Origin: Bacteroidota bacterium
GTDB lineage: Bacteria; Bacteroidota; Ignavibacteria; Ignavibacteriales; Ignavibacteriaceae
Reading direction: 5' to 3'
Length of the DNA stretch: 44,689 nt
Assembly: GCA_022564295.1 (NCBI GenBank)
Contig: JADFLR010000033.1
Coordinates: forward strand, 1-44,689
A program made the position numbers and the translations under genes. Shown piece by piece: positions 27,302 to 36,027 of this stretch (its first letter is position 1; the number at the start of each line of letters is the position of its first letter). Under the pieces are notes generated by a model. The model searched no databases. It worked only from the letters and a program-made list of their open reading frames with translations, and had not been told where the DNA came from.

Positions 27302-27673
27302 CCCTCAAGGTTAATTAAAAATACATTTAGCCTACCTTAATTTTATGTTAAATCACAGTTTTATATATCATTAATATCAATAAGAAATTCTCACGAAAAA
27401 TATAAATTATAAAAAGCCCCTCCCTATTAGGAACGGAGCATTTAGGCATAATATGCCTAAAAGATATTATCTTAATAAAATCATTTTATTTGTATTAATG
27501 TACTCTCCTGTTTGCGACTTATTGAGATATATTCCAATTTTGGTTTTTTTTAAATATTTATTTTTGGAACGCTTTGGTTAATAGATAAAAAGATTGTTTT
27601 TATCCAAATAAATAAATAAGTTTTGTTTCGTTTAACAAATATTCAGCCAATACTTTAACAATTAAGGAGTTAT
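27302..27673. other. Intergenic region with a 9-bp palindrome
   Basis: It contains TTTAGGCAT-aat-ATGCCTAAA (27441-27461), a perfect 9-bp stem without a following T run, preceded by AAAAAGCCCCTCC. It could be a weak terminator for the MBL/rhodanese gene or an operator for the ParA gene. The remainder is AT-rich with no ORF. AAGGAG at 27664-27669 serves the next gene. Confidence 0.5.
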
Positions 27674-28489
27674 GTGGCAAAAAAAATAGCCATAAGTATT
27701 CCGAAGGGTGGTGTGGGAAAAACAACAACAGCCGTTAATCTTGCTGCGGGATTTGCTATTGCCGAAAAAAGAACATTGCTCATTGATTTTGACCCCGCAG
27801 GAGCCTGTGCACTTTCTCTCGGTTTCGACGAGGAGAATATGCATGGTGATATATTTGAGGTTTTTAGCTTTACCAAATTTATTGATGCGGTTGTACATAA
27901 AACCGAACTTCCTTATTTAGATTTCATTCCTTGTCAAATAAAAACTTATGATCTTGAAGAACGGATTAACAGACTTAGCAGGAACATTTATCTATTTTCA
28001 AATGTACTGGATCAGCAGGCACTTACCAAATACGATTTTATTATAATTGATTGCCCACCGTATATGAAAGGATTAACAACTGTTGCATTGGCTGCTGCCG
28101 GCTCTGTTATAATACCTATCCGTTCAGGACAATTTTCTATTGCCGCGTTAAAAAAAATGTTTGATCAAATTGAGTGGCTAAAAACAAACATAAACAGCGA
28201 ATTGAAAGTTGAAGGCATTTTGTTAAATATGTATGAACCTCGTACAAAAGCATGGGTTCTTACAATGAAGGCGTTAACCAGGCACTATAGAAAATACTTA
28301 TTCAAATCTGTTATACCAAAAAGTGTTTCTATTTCCGAAGCAGAATTTTATGGAAAACCCTCAATGCTATACGATGTGAAATCCAAGGGTTCGATAGCAT
28401 ATTTAAATTTAACTGAGGAAATATTAAATAAAAATGCCACACCAAATATATACAGACTCGATGGGGCAGGCTACTCATATCTTAAGTGA
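27674..28489 (+). CDS. Orphan ParA/MinD-family ATPase
   Basis: 271 residues. The deviant Walker A motif is PKGGVGKTTTAVN (10-22), Walker A' is LLIDFDPAGA and the switch/Walker B segment is FIIIDCPPYMKGLTTVALAAA. The start is GTG at 27674 with AAGGAG 4 bases upstream; the ATG overlapping it is in another frame. ParA proteins position DNA, machinery or protein complexes on the nucleoid or membrane. No parB, minC or cargo gene is adjacent, and it is not in a plasmid-like context, so its cargo is unknown. Confidence 0.88.
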   Translation: MAKKIAISIPKGGVGKTTTAVNLAAGFAIAEKRTLLIDFDPAGACALSLGFDEENMHGDIFEVFSFTKFIDAVVHKTELPYLDFIPCQIKTYDLEERINRLSRNIYLFSNVLDQQALTKYDFIIIDCPPYMKGLTTVALAAAGSVIIPIRSGQFSIAALKKMFDQIEWLKTNINSELKVEGILLNMYEPRTKAWVLTMKALTRHYRKYLFKSVIPKSVSISEAEFYGKPSMLYDVKSKGSIAYLNLTEEILNKNATPNIYRLDGAGYSYLK

Positions 28490-28767
28490 TAATTTTTTAA
28501 CTATGTGCTGTTTACTCAGGACGGTTTCCTTTTCATATAAATAGGTTTCATTGTGCACATATACCACATAATTTTCATCATTAAAAATGTTCTATTATTA
28601 GGACTGGTGTCCCTGGCATGAGTCGTAAAATAAAATATTAACATTATTTAATATAAATATTTCATAATACTCTCCAATTAATATGAACTATTATATTTTT
28701 ACTATTAGATGCTTTTCAATAAATGATTCACCTGCTATTTACTTTATAACATTTTTCCGATGTAGAT

Positions 28768-29391
28768 TTATCGTAGGAGAACCATCTTCTTTGTATCGGT
28801 AAAAGTCCCTGCCTGGAGTCTGAAATAGTAAATTCCACTCGGCAGATTACTCCCATCGAATTCGATTGTAAATGTTCCTTTAGGCTTCACTTCATTTAAT
28901 AGTGTAGATATCTCTCTACCAATACTATTGTAAACAGTTAATGTTACATTGCTTCTTTCTGCTGTTTGATATCTGATTACTGTACTTGGATTGAATGGGT
29001 TTGGATAATTTTGTTCCAGTTCAAATTTATTTACAACAAGATTTTGATCAGAAACGCTAACCGGATTCATAACAGTAACAACACCAGACATTCCGAAACC
29101 AACGTGTACTATGCAAAAATAAGGATTAACACCCTTTGCTGTAAATACGTGTTTAAATGTCCATGGTGCCGAAGCGGGATCACCACTACTAAAACTGCCG
29201 TCATCTGCTTCCACGTTATGAAATCCTTCATCATTTCTCCATATAACTGTATCCCCAACAGAGATTGTTATATCAGCATCTGTGAACACAATACCAGTTA
29301 GCACCACTAGGTGGGAAGTTTGTGAATGAATGAAACTCGGATTAATACCAAGTATAAGAACAAATAAAGAGAGAAATATTAAATTTTTCAT
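28768..29391 (-). CDS. Secreted cupredoxin (plastocyanin-like) with T9SS sorting domain
   Basis: 207 residues: signal peptide (about 1-23), cupredoxin domain (about 28-108) and T9SS C-terminal domain (about 122-207; NYPNPFNPS... ending DTKKMVLLR). The type-1 copper ligands can be placed as H58 (GFHNVEA), C93, H96 and M101 in YFCIVHVGFGM. It should be exported through T9SS and carry one copper as an extracellular electron carrier or copper binder. Its CTD linker is uninterrupted, unlike two neighbours. It is monocistronic; 329 bases separate it from the next gene upstream. Confidence 0.9.
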   Translation of the reverse strand: MKNLIFLSLFVLILGINPSFIHSQTSHLVVLTGIVFTDADITISVGDTVIWRNDEGFHNVEADDGSFSSGDPASAPWTFKHVFTAKGVNPYFCIVHVGFGMSGVVTVMNPVSVSDQNLVVNKFELEQNYPNPFNPSTVIRYQTAERSNVTLTVYNSIGREISTLLNEVKPKGTFTIEFDGSNLPSGIYYFRLQAGTFTDTKKMVLLR

Positions 29392-29720
29392 TTGATATCC
29401 CTGTTCATTTAGTTACTAAAAAAAATCCCTATCTAAATATATCAAGTTGGAATATAAATTCACAATAAATGTTCTATTTTATTAAAATTACGATTTGTCT
29501 TTAATGATTTACAATGCAATTATTTTGACCTATACAATATAAAATAAAACTAATAATAATTTATCACAGAATAATCACAACAAGATAAATTTTGTATAAC
29601 CAACAGAATAATTATTTTTGAAATGTCGGAATGATGTGAATGAATGGATATTGAATGAAAAAGCAATCCACAACTGACATTATATACGGTAGGAAAATCC
29701 AGTATGAGAATTAATTCGCT
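29392..29720. other. AT-rich intergenic region, nothing identified
   Basis: 329 bases between two minus-strand genes. No ORF, tRNA or strong hairpin is seen; it is presumed to hold the promoter of the cupredoxin gene. Confidence 0.4.
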
Positions 29721-30170
29721 TTATTCAACAGATGTATCTAAAGTTGTTATTACATAACTCAGACTACTTATATAAAGAGTAATCATATCTTTAATCTCTT
29801 TGGTGTTAATTGAAGAAAGAATACTTTCGGTAATTTTATGTTCTATTTTTAATAATCTTGATAACTTGGGAATTTGCCGGTATACGTAATTTCCCACTAG
29901 GTGTTTATCTTCTTCTCCCTGAATAATGTTATGAATATGTATTAGGTGATATACATTTAATAAAAGATTCATTGACCGAACAACGGATTGAGCAATATTA
30001 GATATATATGAATATGTATATATATCTGTATATTTATTCGACATTTGATCGAATGAATCCATATAATTGATGAATTTTTGCGACTCAATTAATAGCAATC
30101 TTTCATCGATCTTTTGTGGATACAATGCAGCAAACGAAATTAAAAAGAAGATAATTATTGTTACAATCAT
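29721..30170 (-). CDS. Small exported helical hypothetical protein
   Basis: 149 residues. An N-terminal hydrophobic signal (MIVTIIIFFLISFAALYPQ) is followed by an all-helical, fairly hydrophilic domain with no recognised motif. A strong AGGAGGA site lies 5 bases before the ATG, which supports it being real. No related gene is adjacent. Likely periplasmic; function unknown. Confidence 0.65.
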   Translation of the reverse strand: MIVTIIIFFLISFAALYPQKIDERLLLIESQKFINYMDSFDQMSNKYTDIYTYSYISNIAQSVVRSMNLLLNVYHLIHIHNIIQGEEDKHLVGNYVYRQIPKLSRLLKIEHKITESILSSINTKEIKDMITLYISSLSYVITTLDTSVE

Positions 30171-30375
30171 AGAATCCTCCTAACATAAAATTGTGCTAAA
30201 TTATTTCAATAGTTATCATACAAAAATACTTTTTTAAAATTAAAAACCCCTGCGTAAATAATTAAGCCGAGTTGTAGGAATTTTGACTGGAAATTGGCTT
30301 TACTTTGTATGTAAAAAAATAATTATATTAATTTGGTTGAAATAATTTTTATTCATAAAATATTTTGATAAAGTT

Positions 30376-30783
30376 ATGGGAATTGGAATTATTGGTTCCG
30401 GAGAAATGGGAAAAACTTTAGGCCAATTATGGACACTTAAAGGACATAAAGTATTATTCGGTTCCCGCAACCCCGAAAGAGTAAACGAATGGATTAAAAC
30501 AAATAATATAAAAGCCAGAAGTGGAACGTACAACAAGGCATCGAATTATGGAAAAATTTTTCTATTAGCTAAGAACTGGGCCGATACTAAGAATGCACTA
30601 GGAGTAGTAAATTCACTTTCCGGTAAAATACTCATAGACTGCACAATTCCTGAAGGTAAATTATCTAGCACTGTAAAAACCGCATTAATATACTGTTTAT
30701 ACCAAACATTTTGGTCAATCTTATACCGCGTGCGAAGTACGTTACTAAACGCTAACCCACAACGGCAGCTATCGATTGCTTAG
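30376..30783 (+). pseudogene. Truncated F420/NADP-dependent oxidoreductase-like gene
   Basis: The first roughly 97 residues match the coenzyme-F420-dependent NADP oxidoreductase family: MGIGIIGSGEMGKTLGQLW (dinucleotide-binding glycine motif) and SGKILIDCTIPEGK. After about 30670 the sequence no longer looks like the family, and the frame ends at 30783, giving 135 residues versus about 200-220 expected. The break is beside a high-GC foreign segment, so the 3' half was probably lost when that segment arrived. Confidence 0.7.
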
Positions 30784-30826
30784 TTAGCATGCTCTAATAA
30801 GATCGGTCCTGTGTGACGCTCCAGCG

Positions 30827-31825
30827 TCAACCTCGAGGCTCGCAAGTGATGTAAGTCCACGAAGCACCAAAATCAAACGCATCGTTGAAGACCTGGTCCA
30901 TAGCAAGACGCATGATCTTCAGACGATCTCCAATCACTTCTTCCGATGCTGAAGTTCCGACTATCTTCTCGGCGCCTCCAACCCAGCCTAGCACTCCTTC
31001 GTGGTAAACGCTCAGGAAGTCATGCCACTCCGACACCCGTGCCGGGATACGCCGATGCCGGACCGCGGTTATCTCGAAACCCTCGGCTCGCAAGGAGTCG
31101 AGGTAGAACTCCAGGGGTCTGACAGGTAGGAAATACTTCCTTCTAAGTGTATCGTGGGCAGACATGTATTCCACATCATCAAGCGCTGAACGGTATTGTC
31201 GGAAAGACTCGTGAGTCTGAACAATGTCCATCGCCCTACGGTGAATCACCTCGACGGTCTCGTCGATGATCCACTCATCGTCGGGAAGCTCCGGATTCTT
31301 GATATTCCCCGACTGGATGAAGACGCGACCCCACGGGCGGAGAATGGAATGCCATGCCCTCAGCGTCTCCGCCAAGTTGAAGTAGAGGTGGATAGCATTC
31401 GTCGAAATTACACCATCAATGCCACGTTGCAGGATCTCCTCGCCTAAGACCTCGTCAACTTTCTCCAGGCGACCTTCGTCGCGAAGAAAACGAATGTGTC
31501 GGAACGCCATTCGCGGCTCGTTCTGAAACTTCTCCAGCGCCAAACGTAGGAACTTCGGAGAGGAGTCTACAATAACAATCCCCACGTCCTTTGAGCCAAA
31601 CCGGTCCAGTAATCGCTTAGCGAGGATTCCTGTGCCGCCGGAATAGTCAATCAGTATATCGCCACTCCGGGCAAACTGCCCAATCTCCTCGACCGTGTAA
31701 TCGAGATTCGAGTACCAGCCGTGGTTCTCAACTGTATCGTAGTTCAACGCAAGAGTCTCTATCCGCTTCTCTACCCAAGGGTCGGGCGGGACGCGCTGGA
31801 AGGACTCAGGCCACTGAAATACCAA
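30827..31825 (-). CDS. High-GC class I SAM-dependent methyltransferase, probably horizontally acquired
   Basis: 332 residues. The SAM-binding region is about 56-90: ILIDYSGGTGILAKRLLDRF then VGIVIVDSSPKFL; IDGVISTNAIHLYF and LRPWGRVFIQSG match later motifs of the fold. Substrate unknown. The start appears to be TTG at 31825 with GGAG 8 bases before it. GC content is clearly far above the neighbouring roughly one-third GC genes, with arginine- and proline-rich codons. The high-GC tract spans about 30720-31880 and abuts a truncated reductase, so it was likely gained by transfer. Confidence 0.85.
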   Translation of the reverse strand: MVFQWPESFQRVPPDPWVEKRIETLALNYDTVENHGWYSNLDYTVEEIGQFARSGDILIDYSGGTGILAKRLLDRFGSKDVGIVIVDSSPKFLRLALEKFQNEPRMAFRHIRFLRDEGRLEKVDEVLGEEILQRGIDGVISTNAIHLYFNLAETLRAWHSILRPWGRVFIQSGNIKNPELPDDEWIIDETVEVIHRRAMDIVQTHESFRQYRSALDDVEYMSAHDTLRRKYFLPVRPLEFYLDSLRAEGFEITAVRHRRIPARVSEWHDFLSVYHEGVLGWVGGAEKIVGTSASEEVIGDRLKIMRLAMDQVFNDAFDFGASWTYITCEPRG

Positions 31826-31994
31826 GATGCTTTCTCCAAAAAAGAATTAGGTCAGCGACTCTCGGTGTCTCCGAGGACTGGCAAACATAAATTCTACTGC
31901 CAATATCGGCATTATTATAAATATTTAACATATTAATATTACAAGTTTATTTCATCAACATTTATCATCTTTAGTCCCTCTATTGGCTGGTAAA

Positions 31995-32013
31995 CCTACC
32001 TGTGGCAAGCAGG
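31995..32013. repeat. REP-like palindrome directly after the seven-repeat protein stop
   Basis: CCTACCTGTGGCAAGCAGG lies 1 base beyond the stop codon of the minus-strand T9SS gene. A related sequence is at 35182-35200, 2 bases beyond the stop of another T9SS gene. Confidence 0.6.
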
Positions 32014-32014
32014 A

Positions 32015-33667
32015 TTAGCGTAGAAGGATCATCTTTTTAGTTTCAACAAATTCTCCTGCTCCGCCGTTTGTGGGGTAAACTTGAAGTCTGTAAAAGTAAA
32101 TACTGCTTGGTAAGTCTGCTTCATTGAATTCAACCACAAAACTTCCGGCTGGTTTATCTTCATTTACAAGTGTTGCAATTTCATTTCCCAAGACATCATA
32201 AACTTTGAGTATAACAAAACTTATTTCAGGTGTTTTATATTTGATTTTTGTGCTGGGGTTGAATGGATTTGGGTAATTCTGAAATAGATTAGACTGATGG
32301 AGGTTGGTATCTGAACCGCCATCTGATTGGTCAATACCCGTAGGGAAATTTCTGCATAAAAAGCTATCAATAGTTGCTGCTTCATTTACAATAGTTGTAG
32401 TAGTATTAATTTGTCCTCCCCCTCCAGTAATTGTGGGTGTGGAGTTATTTACAATTGTTGGGGTATTATCCCAAGTTGTGGCTGCTATTGATTCGTTGCA
32501 TCCGCTGTTACCAAGTTGATCGGTTTTAATTAAGTAAACATCTTCATTGCCCGACCCAAAACTCCTTGTGTACCCAGCAATAATAAATCCTCCATCTATG
32601 GTTTGCCTGACAGACCAACCATAATCAGTTTGTAAACCTCCAAAAACTTTACTCCATATTAGATCACCATTAGAATCAATACGTATCAAATACACATCGC
32701 CGGCTTCCCCGAAACTCTCAGTATAGCCAACTATTATATAGCCGCCGTCTGTTGTTTGCCTGACGGAATAGCCATAATCAGCAGAGCTACCGCCATAGGA
32801 TTTTGTCCAGACGAGGTTTCCACTATTATCAGTTTTTATTATATACACATCTGTACCTCCGGCACCAAAGCTCTGTGTATAACCAGCTATAATATAACCG
32901 CCATCAGTAGTTTGCCGAACAGAATAACCATAATCTGAAGAGTTACCCCCATAGGTTTTTGTCCAGATCAAATTTCCAATGCTGTCGGTTTTAACTAAAT
33001 ATACATCTGAATTACCTGCACCAAAGCTCAGTGTTTCTGAAACTAAAATAAATCCTCCATCTGCAGTTTGATGGAGCTCCCGAAAACGATCTTCGCCGCT
33101 ACCACCAAATGTCTTTGTCCACAAAGTATCTCCACTATTATCGATTTTAATGAGATAAACATCATGCAGTCCTGCTCCAAAGCTATTAACGTGTGCTCCA
33201 ATTATAAACCCTCCGTCAGTGGTTTGTTGAAGAGAATACGCTCCGTCCGCATTGCTGCCTCCGTAAACTCTTGACCAGATAACATTGCCAATTAAATCAG
33301 TCTTGATTAAATAAACATCGTGACTCCCCGCACCAAAACTTCCTGAATGAGCACCGATAATAAATCCATCATCTTTTGTCTGTTGAATAGTCCAGGCATA
33401 ATCAGTATTACTCCCCCCATAAGTTTTTGTCCAAAGTGTCTCCCCATTCACGTCTGTGCGGATTAAATAAGCATCACGGTTTCCTTCTCCAAAACTTAGC
33501 GTATATCCAGCAATAATATATCCTTCATCTTTTGTTTGTTGTACAGAATAAGCATAATCTGTGCTCATCCCGCCAAACGTTTTTTGAAAAGTCACTTGAG
33601 CCGTTAGTACATAACTTAAGAAAAGCGAACATCCAAAGATAAAACTCATTTTTATTATCGTTGTCAT
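32015..33667 (-). CDS. T9SS-exported protein with seven propeller-type repeats
   Basis: 550 residues: signal peptide (about 1-23), seven repeats of about 51 residues (about 25-385), a Gly/Thr/Asn-rich linker and a T9SS sorting domain ending FVETKKMILLR. Each repeat follows DYGYSVRQTTDGGYIIAGYT, SFGAG..DVYLIKTD..GN and WTKTYGG. Seven units is the count of a closed seven-bladed propeller. The protein should be secreted or surface-bound; ligand unknown. The linker before FVETKKM carries an extra YPTNGGAGE segment compared with uninterrupted paralogues. Confidence 0.88.
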   Translation of the reverse strand: MTTIIKMSFIFGCSLFLSYVLTAQVTFQKTFGGMSTDYAYSVQQTKDEGYIIAGYTLSFGEGNRDAYLIRTDVNGETLWTKTYGGSNTDYAWTIQQTKDDGFIIGAHSGSFGAGSHDVYLIKTDLIGNVIWSRVYGGSNADGAYSLQQTTDGGFIIGAHVNSFGAGLHDVYLIKIDNSGDTLWTKTFGGSGEDRFRELHQTADGGFILVSETLSFGAGNSDVYLVKTDSIGNLIWTKTYGGNSSDYGYSVRQTTDGGYIIAGYTQSFGAGGTDVYIIKTDNSGNLVWTKSYGGSSADYGYSVRQTTDGGYIIVGYTESFGEAGDVYLIRIDSNGDLIWSKVFGGLQTDYGWSVRQTIDGGFIIAGYTRSFGSGNEDVYLIKTDQLGNSGCNESIAATTWDNTPTIVNNSTPTITGGGGQINTTTTIVNEAATIDSFLCRNFPTGIDQSDGGSDTNLHQSNLFQNYPNPFNPSTKIKYKTPEISFVILKVYDVLGNEIATLVNEDKPAGSFVVEFNEADLPSSIYFYRLQVYPTNGGAGEFVETKKMILLR

Positions 33668-33848
33668 TAAACTATTCTCAATAGCTCTTAGAAGGTAGTT
33701 AATTTCTAATTAATCATCAAATAGGAATTTAAAAAGAAAAGAAGTTTCACTTGATGAAGCAAGAGTAAATTTGAAAAAGTATGTCATCGATGTTGAATGA
33801 TTAAATCTATTCAGTATAGTAAAAGCGCTATAAGTATAGATTTAAATT

Positions 33849-33905
33849 CTATTTCATCAGCGGCATCTTCTTCGTCTCAACGAAATCCTTGTTCAATCTT
33901 AAATT
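33849..33905 (-). pseudogene. Fossil C-terminus of a T9SS cargo gene
   Basis: A short minus-strand frame reads NLRLNKDFVETKKMPLMK and then a stop. This is the characteristic last strand of a T9SS sorting domain, but an in-frame stop lies directly upstream and no body of the gene remains. It is a remnant of a deleted or decayed cargo gene between two surviving surface-protein genes. Confidence 0.6.
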
Positions 33906-33952
33906 TTAATTAATCTTTATACAATTAGATATATTATATTTAACTCACTAAA

Positions 33953-34843
33953 TCATTTTACATTAAACATTTTGACCATCCCTTTAGCAGCAGAGGATTC
34001 TGAAATCCAAGCATAATTGCCTGGATCTAGATCTACTATAAAGTAAGATGTATAACCAATAGGCATTTCCTGAGTACCACCTAAAAATTCAACTGGAGCG
34101 GGAGACTCCAATCCTTTTATATTCATCCAATCTAACCAGAATATCACGTCATCAATATCGGTTTTGTCATTCATTCTTATTAAATGAACATCATTACCCA
34201 GCCCCACTTCGGGATGTTCCTTAAAATGTACAGCAATGGTATTTTTTCCTGTTCTAACTTCACCTTTAGTTTCTATTTTATAGTTTGTAAGCGTTATAAC
34301 CATATCAGCTTTGGGAGGTTCCAAGTCGGAAACTTCTTCTCGTACAGTAATAGGTCGAATCATTCCTAATGCTGTATGAAATACTCCTTGCTCCTTAATA
34401 TAACATTCCATCACATATGTGCCAGGGGCTAACTTTAATGTTACTTGTGTGGTTTTTCCAACACCTATTATCCCCGTACCACCCATTTGTTTCACAGATG
34501 TAAAATACCATCCTGGAATCATTTCAATTAACATCCCTATAGCTTCGGCTTTACTTTTTCCAGCTTTTAGTGAATCAAATACAATATCGAAAGGTCTTGT
34601 CACCTCATTATGATAAGTTTCAAAGGAAATTGTATCTGGAAGAAGATTTAATAAAAAGAAATGTTCAGTGTGGCCAAAATTTTCAAATTGAAAGGTAGTC
34701 CATCCAGATTGAATTTCATCCACCACTTCGAAATTGAAATCTCGAGCAATTACTTCGACCACATTGTAATTTGTAGAAGTATCACAAGAATATAATATTG
34801 CTACAGTGATAAATGTGAAGATAAAGTAGTTAAGCAATTTCAT
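33953..34843 (-). CDS. Lipoprotein with a cupredoxin-like domain and a second, ligand-poor domain
   Basis: 296 residues. Lipoprotein signal with Cys20 (AILYSC). The first domain (about 28-170) has cupredoxin features: FENFGHTEHFFLLN with H58/H61, then LAPGTYVMECYIK (C147) and VFHTALGM (H156, M161), a plausible type-1 copper set. The second half (about 178-296; DMVITLTNYKI, GNDVHLIRM, LDPGNYAWISE) resembles the same fold but lacks the Cys-His-Met loop. It is probably anchored in the outer membrane as a copper or redox protein. It is near, but not in operon with, other surface genes. Confidence 0.75.
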   Translation of the reverse strand: MKLLNYFIFTFITVAILYSCDTSTNYNVVEVIARDFNFEVVDEIQSGWTTFQFENFGHTEHFFLLNLLPDTISFETYHNEVTRPFDIVFDSLKAGKSKAEAIGMLIEMIPGWYFTSVKQMGGTGIIGVGKTTQVTLKLAPGTYVMECYIKEQGVFHTALGMIRPITVREEVSDLEPPKADMVITLTNYKIETKGEVRTGKNTIAVHFKEHPEVGLGNDVHLIRMNDKTDIDDVIFWLDWMNIKGLESPAPVEFLGGTQEMPIGYTSYFIVDLDPGNYAWISESSAAKGMVKMFNVK

Positions 34844-35181
34844 AATTTACCTCGTTTATTGATACTAATAACCAGAAGTTATGATAAATATAATACATTA
34901 TCTTTTGGTTGACAAATAAATTAACGATTGGCAACGAACGGATTTTAAATTTTATTTGAGAAAAGATGCGCCTTTCACGTTATCAACTCCACCCTTCGTT
35001 TAGGTGTGCATAGGGGTTACTCGGTTCAAAAAAATCTAATAAAAAATCCCCACCTAAAATCAGCAGTGGAAGCAGTAGATAATAGAATTAGCCGGGGTAT
35101 TCAATCAAATTGACAATACCATAATAAGAAAAAATTATTAAATAGTAAATCTTTTACATTATAAGCATTTATCCACCGTAG
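34844..35181. other. Intergenic region, no gene seen
   Basis: About 340 bases upstream of the minus-strand lipoprotein gene. No ORF, tRNA or strong hairpin is seen except the palindrome at its right end (35182-35200). Confidence 0.4.
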
Positions 35182-35200
35182 TTCCGCCACAGGCAGGTAG
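35182..35200. repeat. REP-like palindrome directly after a T9SS gene stop
   Basis: TTCCGCCACAGGCAGGTAG, 2 bases beyond the stop at 35203. Related to the element at 31995-32013 and to palindromes inside the adjacent gene. Confidence 0.6.
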
Positions 35201-35202
35201 AT

Positions 35203-36021
35203 CTAGCGTAGGAGGACCATCTTCTTGGTCTCAATAAAACTATGTCCTGCCTGCCCCTTCGTGGATCCTGTTGATGGATCTTCTGCCTGAAACCTATAGA
35301 AATAAGTTCCACTTGGTAAATGTGATGCGTTAAAATTAACTTCATATACCCCGGGTTCTTTTTGCTCATTTAACAGTGTTATAACTTCTGAACCAAGTAT
35401 ATCATATAACTTTATTATTACTTTACTTTCCTGTGGTAGTTGGTATCTTATCCTAGTACCTGGGTTAAATGGATTGGGATAGTTTTGATACAATATAAAT
35501 TCTGTCGGAATTAGTTCTACTTCAATAACATCGGAGTACTCAAATTTTCCATCAGTATCAATTTGCTTTAACCTGTATTTGAATGAACTGCCGCCAATTA
35601 GATTTTTATCCGTAAACGAATATTGCTTTGGTGAGTTGCTGTTTCCGTGTCCTTCAACAAATCCAATTATTTCCCAATTGCCTGCAGTTCCGCCTGAGGC
35701 GGATTTACTGCTTACTTGCCTTTCTATTTCAAAACCGTAATTATCCACTTCAGTTTCAGTTTTCCAATTTAGTAACACCCGATTATTTTTAACATTGGCT
35801 GCGAATAGAATTAACTCAACAGGTAACGGCGAAATACCACATTGAGATCCTTCGCCATATAAATTTCCCGTTATATTCCCGAAAGACACTGCACAAATAT
35901 CAGCCCCCGATGGAACATAGATTGATTCACCGCTACCAATAACGATTGTTTGTGCAAACGAAAAAATTGATGACACCAGCACCAGTGATATAATTATAAA
36001 ATTTATTTTTTTCATTTTCAA
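35203..36021 (-). CDS. T9SS-sorted secreted protein with FN3-like domain and in-frame palindrome insertions
   Basis: 272 residues: signal peptide (about 1-23), a short N-terminal region with two cysteines, an FN3-like stretch (about 68-170; PLPVELILFAANVKNNRVLL, VDNYGFEIERQ) and a T9SS domain (about 178-272; NYPNPFNPG ... FIETKKMVLLR). Two segments look inserted. SSKSASGGTAG is encoded by the palindrome TCCGCC-tga-GGCGGA (35689-35703), and DPSTGSTKGQAGHS before the last strand is encoded by a sequence with GATCC/GGATC arms (35264-35280). It lies 6 bases after the tail-fibre-like gene and is probably co-transcribed. Confidence 0.82.
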   Translation of the reverse strand: MKMKKINFIIISLVLVSSIFSFAQTIVIGSGESIYVPSGADICAVSFGNITGNLYGEGSQCGISPLPVELILFAANVKNNRVLLNWKTETEVDNYGFEIERQVSSKSASGGTAGNWEIIGFVEGHGNSNSPKQYSFTDKNLIGGSSFKYRLKQIDTDGKFEYSDVIEVELIPTEFILYQNYPNPFNPGTRIRYQLPQESKVIIKLYDILGSEVITLLNEQKEPGVYEVNFNASHLPSGTYFYRFQAEDPSTGSTKGQAGHSFIETKKMVLLR

Positions 36022-36027
36022 TTACTG

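Noticed and set aside
27441-27461. Palindrome as a definite intrinsic terminator
   Set aside because: Strong stem but no T run on the plus strand; on the minus strand any terminator would depend on a poorer stem beside it.
27662-27898. Minus-strand ORFs opposite parA
   Set aside because: Antisense shadows of a clear ParA Walker A region.
30300-30536. Minus-strand ORF over the truncated reductase
   Set aside because: Shadow of the dinucleotide-binding motif on the plus strand.
30751-30788. GCTAAC...GTTAGC pair near the high-GC island as an attC site
   Set aside because: Ends match poorly to the RYYYAAC/GTTRRRY cores, the interior lacks paired L boxes and the element is very short; kept only as a junction feature.
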